Part shown: piece by piece, positions 1-13,500 of the stretch
How positions within the stretch are numbered: the first letter of the stretch is position 1
How the letters are laid out: every line of letters begins with the position of its first letter
Assembly: GCF_050624435.1 (NCBI RefSeq)
Contig: NC_134535.1
Span: 121,507,731 to 121,571,730, forward strand
Reading direction: 5' to 3'
Origin: Tenrec ecaudatus
Taxonomy: Eukaryota; Chordata; Mammalia; Afrosoricida; Tenrecidae
DNA length: 64,000 bases
The notes under the pieces: generated by a model
The model's database searches: none
What the model was told of the DNA's origin: nothing
Seen by the model: the letters and a program-made list of their open reading frames with translations, nothing else
Made by a program: the position numbers and the translations under genes

Positions 1-430
1 CAGGAATTCCCCAGACCCTGGGAAGCACATACAGGATTATTATGGATCAGAATGGACTTTATGACTGTGACTTTTGTGTACATTTAGACTTTGTAGTTAC
101 ATTCTAGGTTATCAAATGCTAGCAGAAATATTTGATTTCCAGAATAGATAACAGAGTTACAAATATTAAAAATTCTGAATATTTAAAAAATTACCATGCA
201 AGTAGATGCTGCTAATAAGCAAATAACTTTAAAACTACTCAGTATATAGGAGACACCCAAATAACACGCTTTTAAAATTTCTTTTAAGATGTGCAATGTC
301 ATGTATTCACATGAAACATTAATGTATTTGACAGTTGGGTTAAATATCGTAATATTTTCAATGGGAACACTATCATTCAATTGCTTGTATATGCTATCAT
401 TAAATTTCTATTGTACATGAAAAAAAAAAA
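1..430. other. Unassigned AT-rich sequence
   Basis: No gene or recognisable repeat. It ends in an A-run (about 420-437) that lies at the left edge of the duplicated segment. Confidence 0.5.
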
Positions 431-1676
431 AGAAAAACTAATGGTAGCTGATTTACAATTTAAAATTTTCTTGAAAGTATAAATAATCAAATGGTGAAGT
501 ATTAAAATAATTTTCAAGATTTTGATCAAGATAACTAATGAAGAAATATGTTCCGATTCTGTCTATAGAGGCACTAAAATATTCCCTTGTTTAAAAAGAT
601 TTTTTTAAGCAGGATGTATTTTAGATCTCCTTAGTAATTTATCTTTATTAGTTCATGAACTTACTCAAACATTTTTAACTATTGGTATTTTGACTTTCTG
701 CTATTTATTTTGATTATATAAAAATTTTTGCATTTGATTACATAAATTCTTTTCCATGTACTAGGAATTAATATACATTTATAGTATAACTTTTTGAAAA
801 TAGAGAGATATCAGTTACTCCCTGTACTGTATAGTATGTTAAGCAATGGAAAAAAGAGTTAAGAAATAGATAGAGCCTTACTTCACAAGTGAATCTATTT
901 AGGAAGACCCATAGTTAAGAAAGTATCATATAATATATGTCCTCATTACAGTAAAACTCATGGAGTTTCAGGAATGACTTTTACTTAATCTTACTAAAGT
1001 GATAGAATTTATTAATAAAATATAACTATAAAGCCATATGACTTCACTTTTTAAACCCCAGAAAATGTTATATTATTAGAGAAGAGCCAATAAGACTATA
1101 CAAATCCAACTGATATTTATAAGTATTTCAAGAAAGAGTCATATTCCAATACCCCTTATATATGCAAATATAAAAATATGTATGTTTTTATTTCTTGCTA
1201 TATTTTGGAAATAAGTCATATCATTCCCTGATTAAAACTGAAATAAACAGTAAGATCATGTATCTTACTTAACACACAATTTAAAGATAAGGTTGGATTG
1301 GCAAGGTGTAATAATATTATCAGGAAAGCAGTTACCTTTTATCTTTCTGCCTTGTTGTGCTCTACATCTGGACAATGGACTCTACTCACAGTTGTGATAC
1401 CTTTGTAGCAGTTCCAGACAGCTTGTATAATAACCCAGAGAAATAAAAGTATCTATCTATTAATCTATCAGCAGGCAATTATTTTCTAGATACCTCTTGC
1501 AGAAGTACACTATATCTCAAATGAATTTCATTTTTTATTTGTAAAAATCTACCTAGGTGAATTGGATAGTCATTATCAAGTTATTAAAAAATCTGGAGTA
1601 GATTGGATATTGGGGAATCAATGGATATTAGAGCAACATCAACTAAAGCATTTTAAGGCTTGAGTGAATGCTAATA

Positions 1677-1705
1677 CACACACACACACACACACATATA
1701 TATAT
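1677..1705. repeat. (CA)n/(TA)n microsatellite, copy 1
   Basis: Run of CA units followed by TA units. In copy 2 the same place (44266-44287) is mainly (TA)n. Confidence 0.9.
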
Positions 1706-2279
1706 GGTACATAATTTAAAAATCCCTACTCCATTAATTGAATGATTTTATTTTCTTTTCACCGCTAACTTATACAATATTCCTACTCTTATGTGGAGCA
1801 ACTGCATGTATTATTTAATTAATTATATCCTATAATCAGTGCATATTATATAGTAGGCAAAATACCAACTATATACTTAAAGTGGTGAAAATTAGATTAA
1901 AAACAAACAAAATAATTTAGTACAAGGTGGGACATTTTATACATTGGAAGTCAGCATTACTAATCATCTCTTATATTCCTTTTGTTTTGAAACATAGAAT
2001 GTTGATACTTTACAACCATCAAATTTTAATCCCAAAATATTACATTTGAGTTGGTCTAGTTTACATGAAGAAATTGGAAAAGCTTTATTCTTTATAACAT
2101 ATCACCACTCTGTAGCATTACCAGGATTAGAGGTCTCTGCCTCCTATATACAATTGAAGGTTCTTTCAGATAATTTGGGTTAACTTTACTTTGTAGGAAC
2201 CTGAATATTAAAAGATTATGAATCTTAGATAGTTAACACATTCTTAAAATAGGTTGCACCTTTTATATCCACCAAAATT

Positions 2280-2430
2280 TAAGACAAATATGACACAATG
2301 ACCAAGAGGGGACTCAAACATGACAGCTGTGAGGGTGGTGCAGGACTGGATTGTATTTCATTCTGTTGACATAAATCAGCTGTAAGTAGAACTGACAAAG
2401 CAGCACCTAACGGCAACTATTACTGTGTCT
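2280..2430 (+). mobile_element. BovB/RTE 3'-end fragment, copy 1
   Basis: gctgtgagggtggtgcagga, ttcattctgttgacataaat, cagcacctaacggcaactat. Duplicate at 44870-45020. Confidence 0.65.
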
Positions 2431-2802
2431 TGTCATGGAGAACATATATGTCTCTATACTTAGTATTACATTTTTAGCGCAACTAGTTGGCCAAGAAAAA
2501 TACCCTGTGCAATTGAGTCAAAATCTTTGACTTCATTTAAATTATTTAGTTGTTCTTGGAGAGAGTAGTTATTTTATATTTCAGTGCAAGTCTCGGTGAT
2601 ATATGTTAAGTGGAGATAAAGGATTATTATTTTGGATTTATAAATACAGGTGTTTCCCAGGGTATCAATGCTTCTAAGTGTATCATTCTCTTCTTAAGTG
2701 TGCCTTTAAGTTGAATTCATAAGTAACTAAAAATAAGCGAAAGCTTTTCGTTTTATCCTTAGTTTATCATTTACCCGTAGTCTGCACTTTTGTTCATTTC
2801 AA

Positions 2803-3013
2803 GGCGTCCTGGTGGCATTGCGGTTATGTGTTGGGTTGCTAACCATAGGTTGGCATTTGAAAGCGCCAGTGTGTACAAAGGAGAAGACAAGGCTTTCTAC
2901 TCCTATAGAGGTACAGCTCAGAAACTCCCAGGGGTAATTCTAGCCTGCCCTACCGGGTCACTCTAAGTCAGCAGTGAATCAATGGCTGTTGGTTTGGTTC
3001 TTGGTTTTAGTTG
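2803..3013 (+). mobile_element. AfroSINE, copy 1
   Basis: ggcgtcctggtggcattgcg, tgttgggttgctaaccatag, the tRNA-like head, then gaaactcccaggggtaattc and tgccctaccgggtcactcta. Duplicate at 45383-45578. Confidence 0.85.
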
Positions 3014-3274
3014 AGTGCAGTTGGAAACCCTGCTGACTATTTGCGTTTCTATCACAGATACATGGGACAGATCCTACACTGTAATAAGACACCCAGTGAC
3101 TCTTTCAAGTCCTGTTAAAATGTACTTTCAAAAGTACCGTGGGACATCATGTATGTTGCCATGATGCTGGGGCTGTATCACCAATATTTCAAATACCTGC
3201 AGTTTTAGACATTAAAGAATTACTAAGGACCATGACCCAGGGAATCCCACCTGGCTCTTATTCAACTGGTAAGC

Positions 3275-3465
3275 TTCACTTCTCACTGCTATTGAGCCAA
3301 TTCTGACACATAGCAAGCCTAATGGATAGGGCAGAACTGCACCTACTACTATCAACAGAAGCAGAACAGCCCCTCAGGTGGTTTTAAAGTGGTGGTTGAA
3401 GGTTCTCAGCTCAACGCATAACCACCATGACAGCAGAACTCCTGAATGGCAAGCCTTGTTGCTCT
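3275..3465 (-). mobile_element. AfroSINE (antisense), copy 1
   Basis: Reverse orientation: gagccaattctgacacatag, gggcagaactgcacctacta, ctcagctcaacgcataacca, gacagcagaactcctgaatg. Duplicate at 47560-47745. Confidence 0.75.
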
Positions 3466-4422
3466 CTTTTTTCTTCTTTATTGTATTAAAATGAATAAAT
3501 GTTATTGACAAGAAAAGACTCATCTTGTAATATATGGAACATAAATGCCACAGAAAAATTCCCATTTAATAATTATACATGTGAAGTTCCTGAAGCATGT
3601 CATTGTTTTCCAAGATCTTGTACAAATTGCTAGTGACATCTATTAATGTAAAGTAATTGTATTTTAAGACAAATATTTGGGGAAAAAAGCCTAGTCTATT
3701 ATAATTCTGTTTTGTGCCCCCCCCCCCACACTCTCCCCAGGATCATCAAATATGATCCCTTTAAGGCCTCATGTTAGTGGTATCTGGGCACTATCCAGTT
3801 TCTTTCATCTCTGGGTTGTGAGGTCCATTCGTATATTGGACTAATTATTTCCATTAGTAAATGCACCTTACCTGTCTGCTTAGAAATCTTTAAGACTTCG
3901 TTTGCTCCTCACTGAAGTAGGATGTAGAACACTGCACAAGGCTTATTTCAGGTGTCAAAGAGAAAAGATGTAATTTTGAAGACAGAAGTGTACTTGACAT
4001 AAACCATACTTTCATATTCAGGTGTAAGTTGGACCATGAAAATGGGTAGATCAGAGAATAATTTATGCTTTGGACTACGGTTTTCCAAGAGAAGGTATAT
4101 ATTTGGATTATTTGTATGAAATGTATTAATTGAAAAAAATCAACCATTAGGCAACTATTTGCCAACAGTCTAGAAACTTGTGATAAAATCTCAGGACAGT
4201 GCATGACTTCTTTTGTAAGGTACTACACAGAGAATTTAAAGAGAAAAAATACTTTATTTTCTAATTGAACCAGTGAAATAATTTTAAGTCCCCTATTGTA
4301 TACTGTTGCACTCATCTCTCATGGAAATCTTTCAAGTACTTCATCACCCAAGTTTCCCTTTTCCATTGAGTTATGCTTTATGAAGTATTTCAGAGCAATC
4401 TCTTTGTGGTCTCTACTTGTAG

Positions 4423-4522
4423 CCACCCAGGAAGAGTCAAGATAAAGTGGTGTACTCAGAGCTGAAATTACCTCATGCAAAAAAACAAAAAGGGAACTCA
4501 CACATAGCTCCAAAGAGAAAAG
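4423..4522 (+). CDS. KLR copy 1, cytoplasmic-tail exon with ITIM-like VYSEL
   Basis: Pyrimidine-rich acceptor ending ttgtag (to 4422) and donor AAAAG|gtaag. The 100-nt exon reads ...SQDKVVYSELKLPHAKKQ..., with VYSEL matching the inhibitory (I/V)xYxx(L/V) pattern of NK receptors. The frame is closed upstream by TAG at 4420-4422, and there is no ATG between it and the ITIM. The codon where Ly49-type proteins start (M-S-x-x) is AAG at 4432-4434. Either the start codon was lost by ATG>AAG, or an unseen upstream exon provides it. The exon ends in phase 1 and fits the next exon. Confidence 0.65.
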
Positions 4523-7500
4523 GTAAGATTTGTCTCCTTGTTTTCTGATAATATAATGTCAAATAAAAATATAAAATTATAACAATTGCATTCATATATG
4601 TGTGATAATGCTTGGTTGCTTCAATGGTAAGAGGTATATTTAACATTCAATGATATTTGTCAACAGAATAAATATTAATGTTAAGTATTAGAACAAATGT
4701 TTACTTTGTTCTAATTTTGAGGCACTTGCTACACAAATTATATAACCCAACTTTGGATTTGTTCAGGATTTCCATGGCATATTTCTACAGTATTCCTGGG
4801 CATCGTATGTATTCTTCTGGTGGCAATCGCAGTTTTAGGATTTATGTGTGAGTATCAGATATTCATAGTTCTCTTGAGAAAATTGAATCATGACAAAATG
4901 TACAATACTGTTACTGCTGAATTGCTGTTAATGAGCACAATGGTGACCATGTGGTAATGATGATGCTTTTATTACACAGTTTTTATGCCAACCAATATAG
5001 TACAGAGTTGAACTACATTGTATTAAATAATAACACGTGGATTACACATATAGTGTTACTTAATTTTGATGTAAGATGAGGTTTACATCAATGATAGGAG
5101 ATTTGGGGAAATCTTTATTTGAGTATTGCATTCATTATTTTACTGCAAAACTGCCCAAATTATAAAGAAGCATCTTTTACATGAGATGAAAATGGTTTCC
5201 ATCAGTTTTGATGTATCTTATAAATATGTTTAAAAATGTACATTTGCTTTCAGTGTCTTTTTCTGAATGATTATGAGTTCTTTGGTTCATTCATTCAACA
5301 ACCAATATTGGGTTAGGAAATATGTATGTATACCAAAGTCATAGAAAAATAAAAATCCAAATAAACACCAATAATAAACCCAGATTTAATGACAGCAGTG
5401 GCAGGGAAAATTGTTAACATGAAATGTTGGTATAAATAAAACATATTAGTACTGTGATAATGACATGAAGAGACCAGAGGAAAGGAAAAAACGTATTGAG
5501 ATCAGGAAAATTTTTCTGTAAGATTATCGTTAGTTGCTTTCAATTGATTCTGACTCATGGCAGCCCTATGTTTAGGAGATAACAATTAATCTGAGGGTGG
5601 GTATGGATTAATCAGGAATGTGATTATCTAAAAGACTCATCCAAGTATAGTAGGCAACAATGAAAAAGATTAGATTTTTTTGTTTGTGAATTACAGATAG
5701 TTCCTTGGAGAATGAAAATTATATTATGTTATAGAAACTCAGTAAGAGCAACAAACTATTGGTTTGTTTGTTCTTTGTTCTAATAATGGTGAATCTTGAA
5801 ATTCTTGTGGTATATCTAGGATCTCTGGCAGCTCTGTTGAGTAAGCATTGGACTGTTAACAGCTAGGTCCGCAGATCAAACTCATCAGCTACCCTTTGGG
5901 GGAAAGATGAGGCTGTCTGCTCCTGTAAAAATGTACAGTCTTGGAAATCCTATACAGCTCTTTATGTGTCAGAATCCAGTGGATCCCAATGGGCTTGTTG
6001 GAATATTCAGTAGCCAAACCAGACTCACTGGGAGTAGATTAGACCGAAGACCATCTGTCTATAATTGTACCCAGTGAGATAAAATGTCTGGGAATTAAGA
6101 GAATATGTGACCTAAATTGAATGATGTTTTCATCACTAATGTAGAAAGAATCTGAAAACACTGGAGAGAAAAAAAGAGCCATTTATGCAGCGAGTTATAA
6201 ACCCAGAGAGAGTATAGTCTACTAAAAGCGGGCTCCAGGAGGATGATTTTTAGGTTACAACCACATGTGGAATTCGGTGCCTGAAGTGTCAGCGGTGAGG
6301 GTTCTGAGACCGCGGTGAGGGAGGGGGCGGAAATAAGAAACAGCAAGGCATCGAGAGAGGTGGGCTAAGAGAGTCGGGGGTTCCAAATGGCACAGGAGCT
6401 CCGTTCTCTTGTGGACCAAAGTGTGCTTAAGGCATTCTGGAAAATAGAGATTTATATTTAGTAGATTCAGCTAATTGGAGGAGTGAGTGATTAAAACCAG
6501 AATGCATTCGGTTGAAAAATCATATAGAAAGATTATATTCAGGAATGAAGTACTGAGAATGATTTAAAAAATGATTGTTAAACAAAAATTATAGCAAACA
6601 TTGAGGGGAAATGGTTCCACATGAATGAGGCCTTATATGTTTTCCAGGAAATAAACATTGGTGAAACTTGTTTGGAAAATGATTTCTATTATCTCCTATA
6701 GTTAACCACGATTAGTTATTTGTATTTTGAGAATATATTCAAGAGAAATGCTTACCCATATACACTATCACACATTTATAAGAATATTTGTGCCAGCGTT
6801 CTTTATACTATATAAAATATCACAATGATCAAAGTTACCGTTATGAGTAGAATAAATGAATCTTAGCAACATAATATGACGTGAAAAAAGTAAGCACCAA
6901 AATTTTGGCAGCCCGTGATACCGTTTCAATAACGTTAAAAATACAACACACTTCCACATGCTTCAATAATTCATAAAGTTTATACACATAAAGAAAATGA
7001 TTATGTATAATATCGCATCCCCCAAATCAAACTGAATATAGTGGTATTGATTCCTACTCATAGCAAAAGTATAGGACAGAATAGAATGGCACTTGGGACT
7101 TTTGAGACTGTAAATGTGTAGGGAGCAGACAACCTCCTCTTGTCGTTGGGGAGAGGCTGATAGGTGTGAACCACATAGTTCGCGATGTAGGAAAATATAA
7201 AATATACAAAGGGTTGATTACAGTGGATCGCATAGAGAGTTGTAGGTTTGGGAGGCAGGAGACTGGAGGAAGTGAAAGTGGCATCTAGGTGCATAAAGGT
7301 AATGGTTAGCAGCCTGGGTTTTGTTTTAGGTAATGAACAGAATGACTAAATAAATAAATGAACTAAAGTTCCCAGAGCAGAGGTGCTGAGAGCACTTCCT
7401 GAGTGAACGATTATGACTAACCTTGTTTTCACACCCAAGGTGTAAAATCTATAAAGAAAACAACCTTTGTTATACAGGGGTTAAAGAAAGAACTGAAAAT

Positions 7501-10500
7501 TGGGAAACTGGTGATTTGCGATTTTCATATGCCACAGAAAACTGCTTTGCTGGAAAAATTTTCCGTATACAGGAGAGAAGTGGAATAGTTGAAGAACATG
7601 ATTAATAGCAGTGGAATAGGGGTGGGGGAAATGAGACCGTTTGTTGTTTTTGTTAGATGCTATTGAGTTGATTGTGACCCATAAAAAGCCTGTGCACCAT
7701 GGACAGACAAACTGCACGGTCCTGTGCCATCCGCCCACTTGTTGCTACGCCGGAGCCTGTTGCTGCTGCTGCTGCGTGAATCCATGTTGCCTATGGCCTT
7801 CCCTTCCGATGCCTGTCCAATATCCCACCCTTAGTAATGGAATAATGGGAATATCCATGAATAATATTGGGAGTTGCAGTCTTATGTTGTGCGAAGTGAA
7901 ATTTTCCTCTAAAATGATGAATGGCTCGCTTTGCATTTGTAGAAGAAGAGCAGAAGAGAAGGGTATTGGTGTATAATTTCTACTATTTTTGCATGTAAAA
8001 AGAGGCCATCTTCTGAGAAGTTGGATTAAGGTGTGTTAAGTAATTTATGAAAGATTAAATAAGTACTTGAAATAAAATATAGTCTACTCAGCAGCTAGTT
8101 AATATAAATCACTTTATTATTTAAAATTATGTACAATGATTATTATAAACTGAACTTCCATTAAAGCCATTTATGATCTTGAATTTAAAATATGGATGGA
8201 AGTTTTACAGAGATCCTGTGAATGTGAAATGCCGAATAATGAAACACAAGCTGATCCAAGAGTATCACCTCTGGCACGTATGTATTGAATACTTCAGGTA
8301 ATAGTTGACAGCTTGTTTTTGTTTTTAACTTGCATTGTTCCCTTCTGTCTCATTTTAATATGTGATTTTAAAACTGCAGCTTTACCTATATCTCATTATG
8401 GTAATTTTTTTATTATATTAAAGTGAACACTTCACTTTCCTTAAAGCCAAGGGTTGTGGCTCTCTTATGTTGTCCATTTTGACGCCTTTGCTTTGCAGTT
8501 CTTCATACTGATTTGATTATTTGAATTGTTATTACTTTGGGCTTGGGGATGACTTTTTCCTAATGTGTGGAATTCCTGAAATCAATAGCGTATCACTGCT
8601 CCATAACACGGTACTTGGTTTCTAGTTGAGAATCCTAGGCTCTCAGCACAGTCTTAACAATGGCCCTGGGGTTACCCAGACAGTGCCTCCCTCACTGTAT
8701 TATCATTGACAGAACTGGAAGAAAGCTATTCGCAAACATGAAAGCTTTGGGAGACAGAGCAATCAGCCATTGTCTTAGAAGTCCTTTTGAAGCAAACAGG
8801 GAAACACACATGTGGGATGATGGTGTTGCCTTTTGTTTTCAAGAAACTGTCTGTGACTGGTGCCAAGGAAAGTGGTCCTGTTGTGGAGAAAACTGTTACT
8901 ACTTTTCAACAGAAGTGAAAACCTGGGAGGACAGTAAGAAGTCATGCGAAGGGCTGCATGCCAGTCTCATTAAGATCGATGACAAACCTGAGCAGGTGTG
9001 TTCCCTTTACTTCACCTGAGTGGGGCATTCATAGTCTGAAGTAAAATTACTGCTTAGGCTTGCCTTCAGGCTTATTTGACCCATTTGGTGGCACCACTTA
9101 TACATGATGATACTGGGGCCCACAGTCTGTTTGTCTGTCTCTATTATATTCTACAATGGCAAAGTCACTCCTGAGGTCCCATTCATTTATTGGGAATCCC
9201 ATCACCCCAATTAGGTGGTCCTTCATGAGATGTTAAAGCAAGAGTAACTACTCACCAAAATAAAATGTAGAGCTTTGTTTTTGTGAACTATATTATGTCA
9301 ATTGACCTTGTTGTCCTGTGAAATATGGTCCTGAGACACAAGTCCCAGTGTCTTAATTCCTCAAAATGTTTGATTATGCCTAAGAAATTCCATAACTTTG
9401 CCATCTGCTCGGTGGCAAACATAGTGCATATATTTGCAGTGTCCATAAGTACGGAAGTAGAAAAATAACCCGAGAAATCTATATATCTGTGGGTATGGCT
9501 CATTCTCATCCCTGCTCCTTTTCAGCGTGTGTGTGTCTCAATGATCCACAACTATATTCCTATTTGCTTGTCTGCCTTTAATGCTGTCCTCCTTCCAGGG
9601 TCATCTCCTGTAGTCATCATGTTTTGCTGACCTCCTCATTGTTTATTGCCTTTCATCATCCAGGTCAATATATCTATCCAGTAGAAATACTACCTTACTC
9701 TCCTGTCCAAAGTAAATGTCACAGGGTGTATCTTTTTCGTGTGACAATCTTTGCTTGACTCTTTAGAAGAGTGGTCTCAGATTACGTGTCTGATTGTATT
9801 CCACACACATGCTGGTCTCCTTTTAAGATCACCCATGCTATGAAGGGTTTTGCAAATCCATCCTTATTCTACATTGAGTAGTATTTCATTGTGTGTCAGT
9901 ACCACAGTTTGTCCATCAATCCTTTAACTGATGAGCATTGAGGTTGTTTTCATCTTTCTGTGATTGCGAATGGGGGTGGCATGAGCTGGGTGTGCACGTA
10001 TCTAGTCATGCAAGAGCCCCTTGTATCCAGGACATCAGCCTAGTATTGTGGTGCTGGGTCATACAGCTTGCCATTCTCCACAGTGATTGTCCAAATTTAT
10101 AGCCCCAACAGCAAAGCATGATGTGGCTTCCATAGGTGGAAAGATGAAATAAAAGAGAATGGAATTTTTCCATATATGAATTCAGGAAGCATAGAGAAAC
10201 TAACCAGTGAAATTCATCTATTTATAGCAAGTTCTTTATTATCAAGAATTAATTCCATATCAAGACGGCATGCCGGTGCAGTCCAATTCACTGCACATTG
10301 TTTATCTGTATATCTTCACATTTTTGTATATCTATTTTTGAATGTATATCTTAACATTTCATGATATTGAAGCATTTTTTCCAAACAAATACTTGGCAAT
10401 TTTCTCTGTGCTTTCTGTATTTAAAATTTTTATCCTTCTCATTTGGACTTCTACTTACACAAAGTTTTTCCTTTGGTGATGGTCTACATAACTATTTGGA

Positions 10501-13500
10501 TTATATATTCTCCTCCCCCTCGCTGCAATTGTTCCTCTAGAAGAATGGCACTGAAATGATTTGTCTTCAATCATGCGAGTTCCATTTTCCATGGATTCTA
10601 ATCTACTCTTATCCTTTCAAGTCATGCTATAGATATGAAATTTTAGTACTAACTTGTATTTTATTTGATTTAAAAGATGTTCTTGAAGTTTTAATTTCTT
10701 TTTGTCAGGTTTTTTTGCACCGTTTTCCTGAATTCTTGCATTATTTTGGATGTGCAGTCTTCAGTTTTGCTTGCTGTTTCTTTGTTCTGTTTCTCCATCT
10801 ATGAATACTACCCAAATGTCATTATTTTGAGTTCATTATCAGACCATTCTCATGCCTTTTCTACCTCAAGAAGATTTTCTGTTTTTGCCACTGCTTTGAG
10901 ACACTTTGTCTTATTTTCCTATGTGAATTGAGATTGAATGTTGTTGTGCTCTTGAATTTGCATTTCACTGGTAATCAATTGTGGTTGTGTTCTTTGGAAC
11001 TCACTGCCTTTCCCAGGAGAATGTAATGGGCTGAACGTGGTTGCGCAGTTCTCTGTTTCTTGGGTACAATTACAGGTGGAGCATATTATGCATGGGCAGC
11101 TTGGACAGAGCTCTCTCTCTCTGATCAGGAGGTCTACAAGCAGACGGTGACTCTTTATCAGTTGGTATAGTGCTGTGTATTTAGTTGTTTCTAGGTTTCA
11201 GTTTCCCAATAGATGATACAGCAAGGAAAGAACAATAACTCCAACAGAGAGAATAGGAAAAGTGATAAAAAGGATCAAAATAAAACACCAGCAATATAGA
11301 GAATGAGTTTTTAAAATAAACATTGAAACAGGAAATTTCAACATTACAAAAAAATCCTTTACAAATGTGATAACAAATCTGATTCAAATATCACCACAAA
11401 TTTTCAATAAAATGGAAAAACGAATCAACATTTTTTTGTTTCTTTCCTAGGAAAGAATCGTAGGATAAACAAAATAGTATTAAAAATTAAACAAACAAAC
11501 AAAGAAAACAAAGTAGGAGGTCTTCACTCGCAGACATTCAAACATACTATATAGACAAGGTAATAAAAAAAAATGATACTGATTCAATGACAGCTATGAA
11601 GACCAATGGAGTAGAATAGAGAATCCAGAAATACAACCAAGGTACCTCTAGGCACTATCTTTTGATAAAAATCTAACACACATTAAATGGACAAGGGATA
11701 ACCCTTTTAACAAATGGTGCTGGAAAAACTGCAAAAGAAGGAAACAAGACCCAGATCTCATTCCATCTACAAAAACAAACTCAAGTGAATCAACGACTAA
11801 ATATAAATCACACAATTATAAAAACTCTCCATGAATACATTGAGAAACACTACATTGTAGAAGAATAAAGAACTGACATTATGCACATCAAAAGACTTCA
11901 TCAAAAGAGAACCCCCAGAGGAGAAAAATATTCAGAAATAATAGATCAGGTAAAGGGACGATCTCCAAAATCTACAGAAAACTACATCATAACAAGAAAA
12001 ATACCAATAACATAGTTGAAAATACAAACAAGCCTCGAACCATTTACCATTGAGGGAGCCAGCAACCATGGGAAGAAATATCTGTAATTAGAAAAGTACA
12101 AAGGAAGCCTCGCATCCACAATGGCAACCCTCCATAACACAGGAACACGACAGAAGCCAGACACAGCAGGCAGCGATAGCAATGTTTTTACATTAGAACT
12201 TTACCACCGCTCTCAAAATCAGAATGACACATCCTCAGAAAATGCAAGGGCTCATGTAGAATGCAAATGTGTTGAGAATGATGAGGTCAACAAATGTACT
12301 AATGTGCTTGACACAATGAATATATGTATGGATTGTGATAAGAGTTGTACAAGCTCCCAGTAAAGTGATTTGTTTGAAAGGAAATGGGTCACTTTAAGGA
12401 CTAAATGAAAGCAAATATAATAGCTTTATGATCCGGTATTCTATTGCTTTATACCGTTAGGAAATCAAGAACAAAACATTACCAGACGTATGCATACCTA
12501 TTTCAATTGCAACAATTTCCACAGTAGCAAACATCTGAAAACAAACAGAATCCCAATATGGGGAAATGGTTAAAAAATTTCTTGTACACACATACTTTAG
12601 CCATCAATTAAAAACAATAACAATTCTCTTAAACACCACAAAACATGGACAACACTAGAAAACATTATGCTTAGTAAACTCAATCAATTGTGCAAAGATC
12701 ATATTTAATGTTATCATTGATAGAAGGAAAAAACAAAGAAGAAGAAACATGGCTTATACACCATTAGACAGCATGCTGATAACTGAGGAGACCAGGAACG
12801 TGGGCAGAAATAGGGAGACAGGAGGTAATGGAGACACCAAAAAATCTACACATATTTAGAGGGCTTAATATGATATTATTTTTAATTTCATATCTTGTGA
12901 TGGGCTGTGTAAATATACATATTATATTTTTCTTAAAACAAAACAAAAGAAATCAAAACCAAAAAAACTCCAGATACCTTATCCCCCAAACCTAAACAGT
13001 GATTTGGGTGGCTTAAAAAAAAATAACCCCAAAGAGGAGGAAGGGTAAAATTGCAATTGCCTGGAATCTTTAGTGGCAAACAAGTTCATCTCAATAGATA
13101 CAACAGTAAGAAGGCTAAGCACAGAAAAATAAATATATAACACAAATATAAACAAAAAAAGGGAAGTAAATGCAAGTTGGGTAAAAGAAAGTTGGTAAAG
13201 AAAAGGAGAAAGAAAAATAAAATTACAAAGGTGCTTCTCAGACTCTGGTAGAGCTGGTGCTGTGCACAGGCAGAGTGTGCCTTCAACTGCTGGATGGGTA
13301 GGTGTTGGTTGGCCTTATTTCTGTACATTGGTAAGGCGTGTGTGCTTACGTGATCCTAGTCATGTGGAACACATAATCAAGCTTCTGCCTTGATGAATGC
13401 TGGTGGCAGCAGAGCAGTTCAAAATGGCTGTCATGGAAGCCAATGATGTCTCAGTTTCAGGTGTATCCCTAGCTGCCAATGTCATTCTCCTTCGTCTCCT

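Noticed and set aside
2803-3013. tRNA gene
   Set aside because: tRNA-like head belongs to AfroSINE copies, which recur throughout the window and are degenerate.
7423-7605. Open frame after a good-looking acceptor (ttgttatacag), considered as the KLR stalk exon
   Set aside because: Frame is broken by TGA in copy 2 and no credible donor follows; the sequence has no receptor-like motif.
7757-7775. GCT trinucleotide run as a coding polyalanine/polycysteine tract
   Set aside because: Lies inside a SINE-type fragment and is present identically in the duplicate; no gene context.
8660-9019. 119-codon ORF taken as a single protein
   Set aside because: Only 8844-8995 is exon by splice sites and homology; the rest is intron read-through.
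12121-12363. 80-codon ORF (MATLHNTGTRQKPDTAG...) conserved in both copies (61347-61589)
   Set aside because: It overlaps an old L1 3' end, including tatgtatggattgtgataag, and the whole surrounding region is equally conserved between copies. No evidence of coding.
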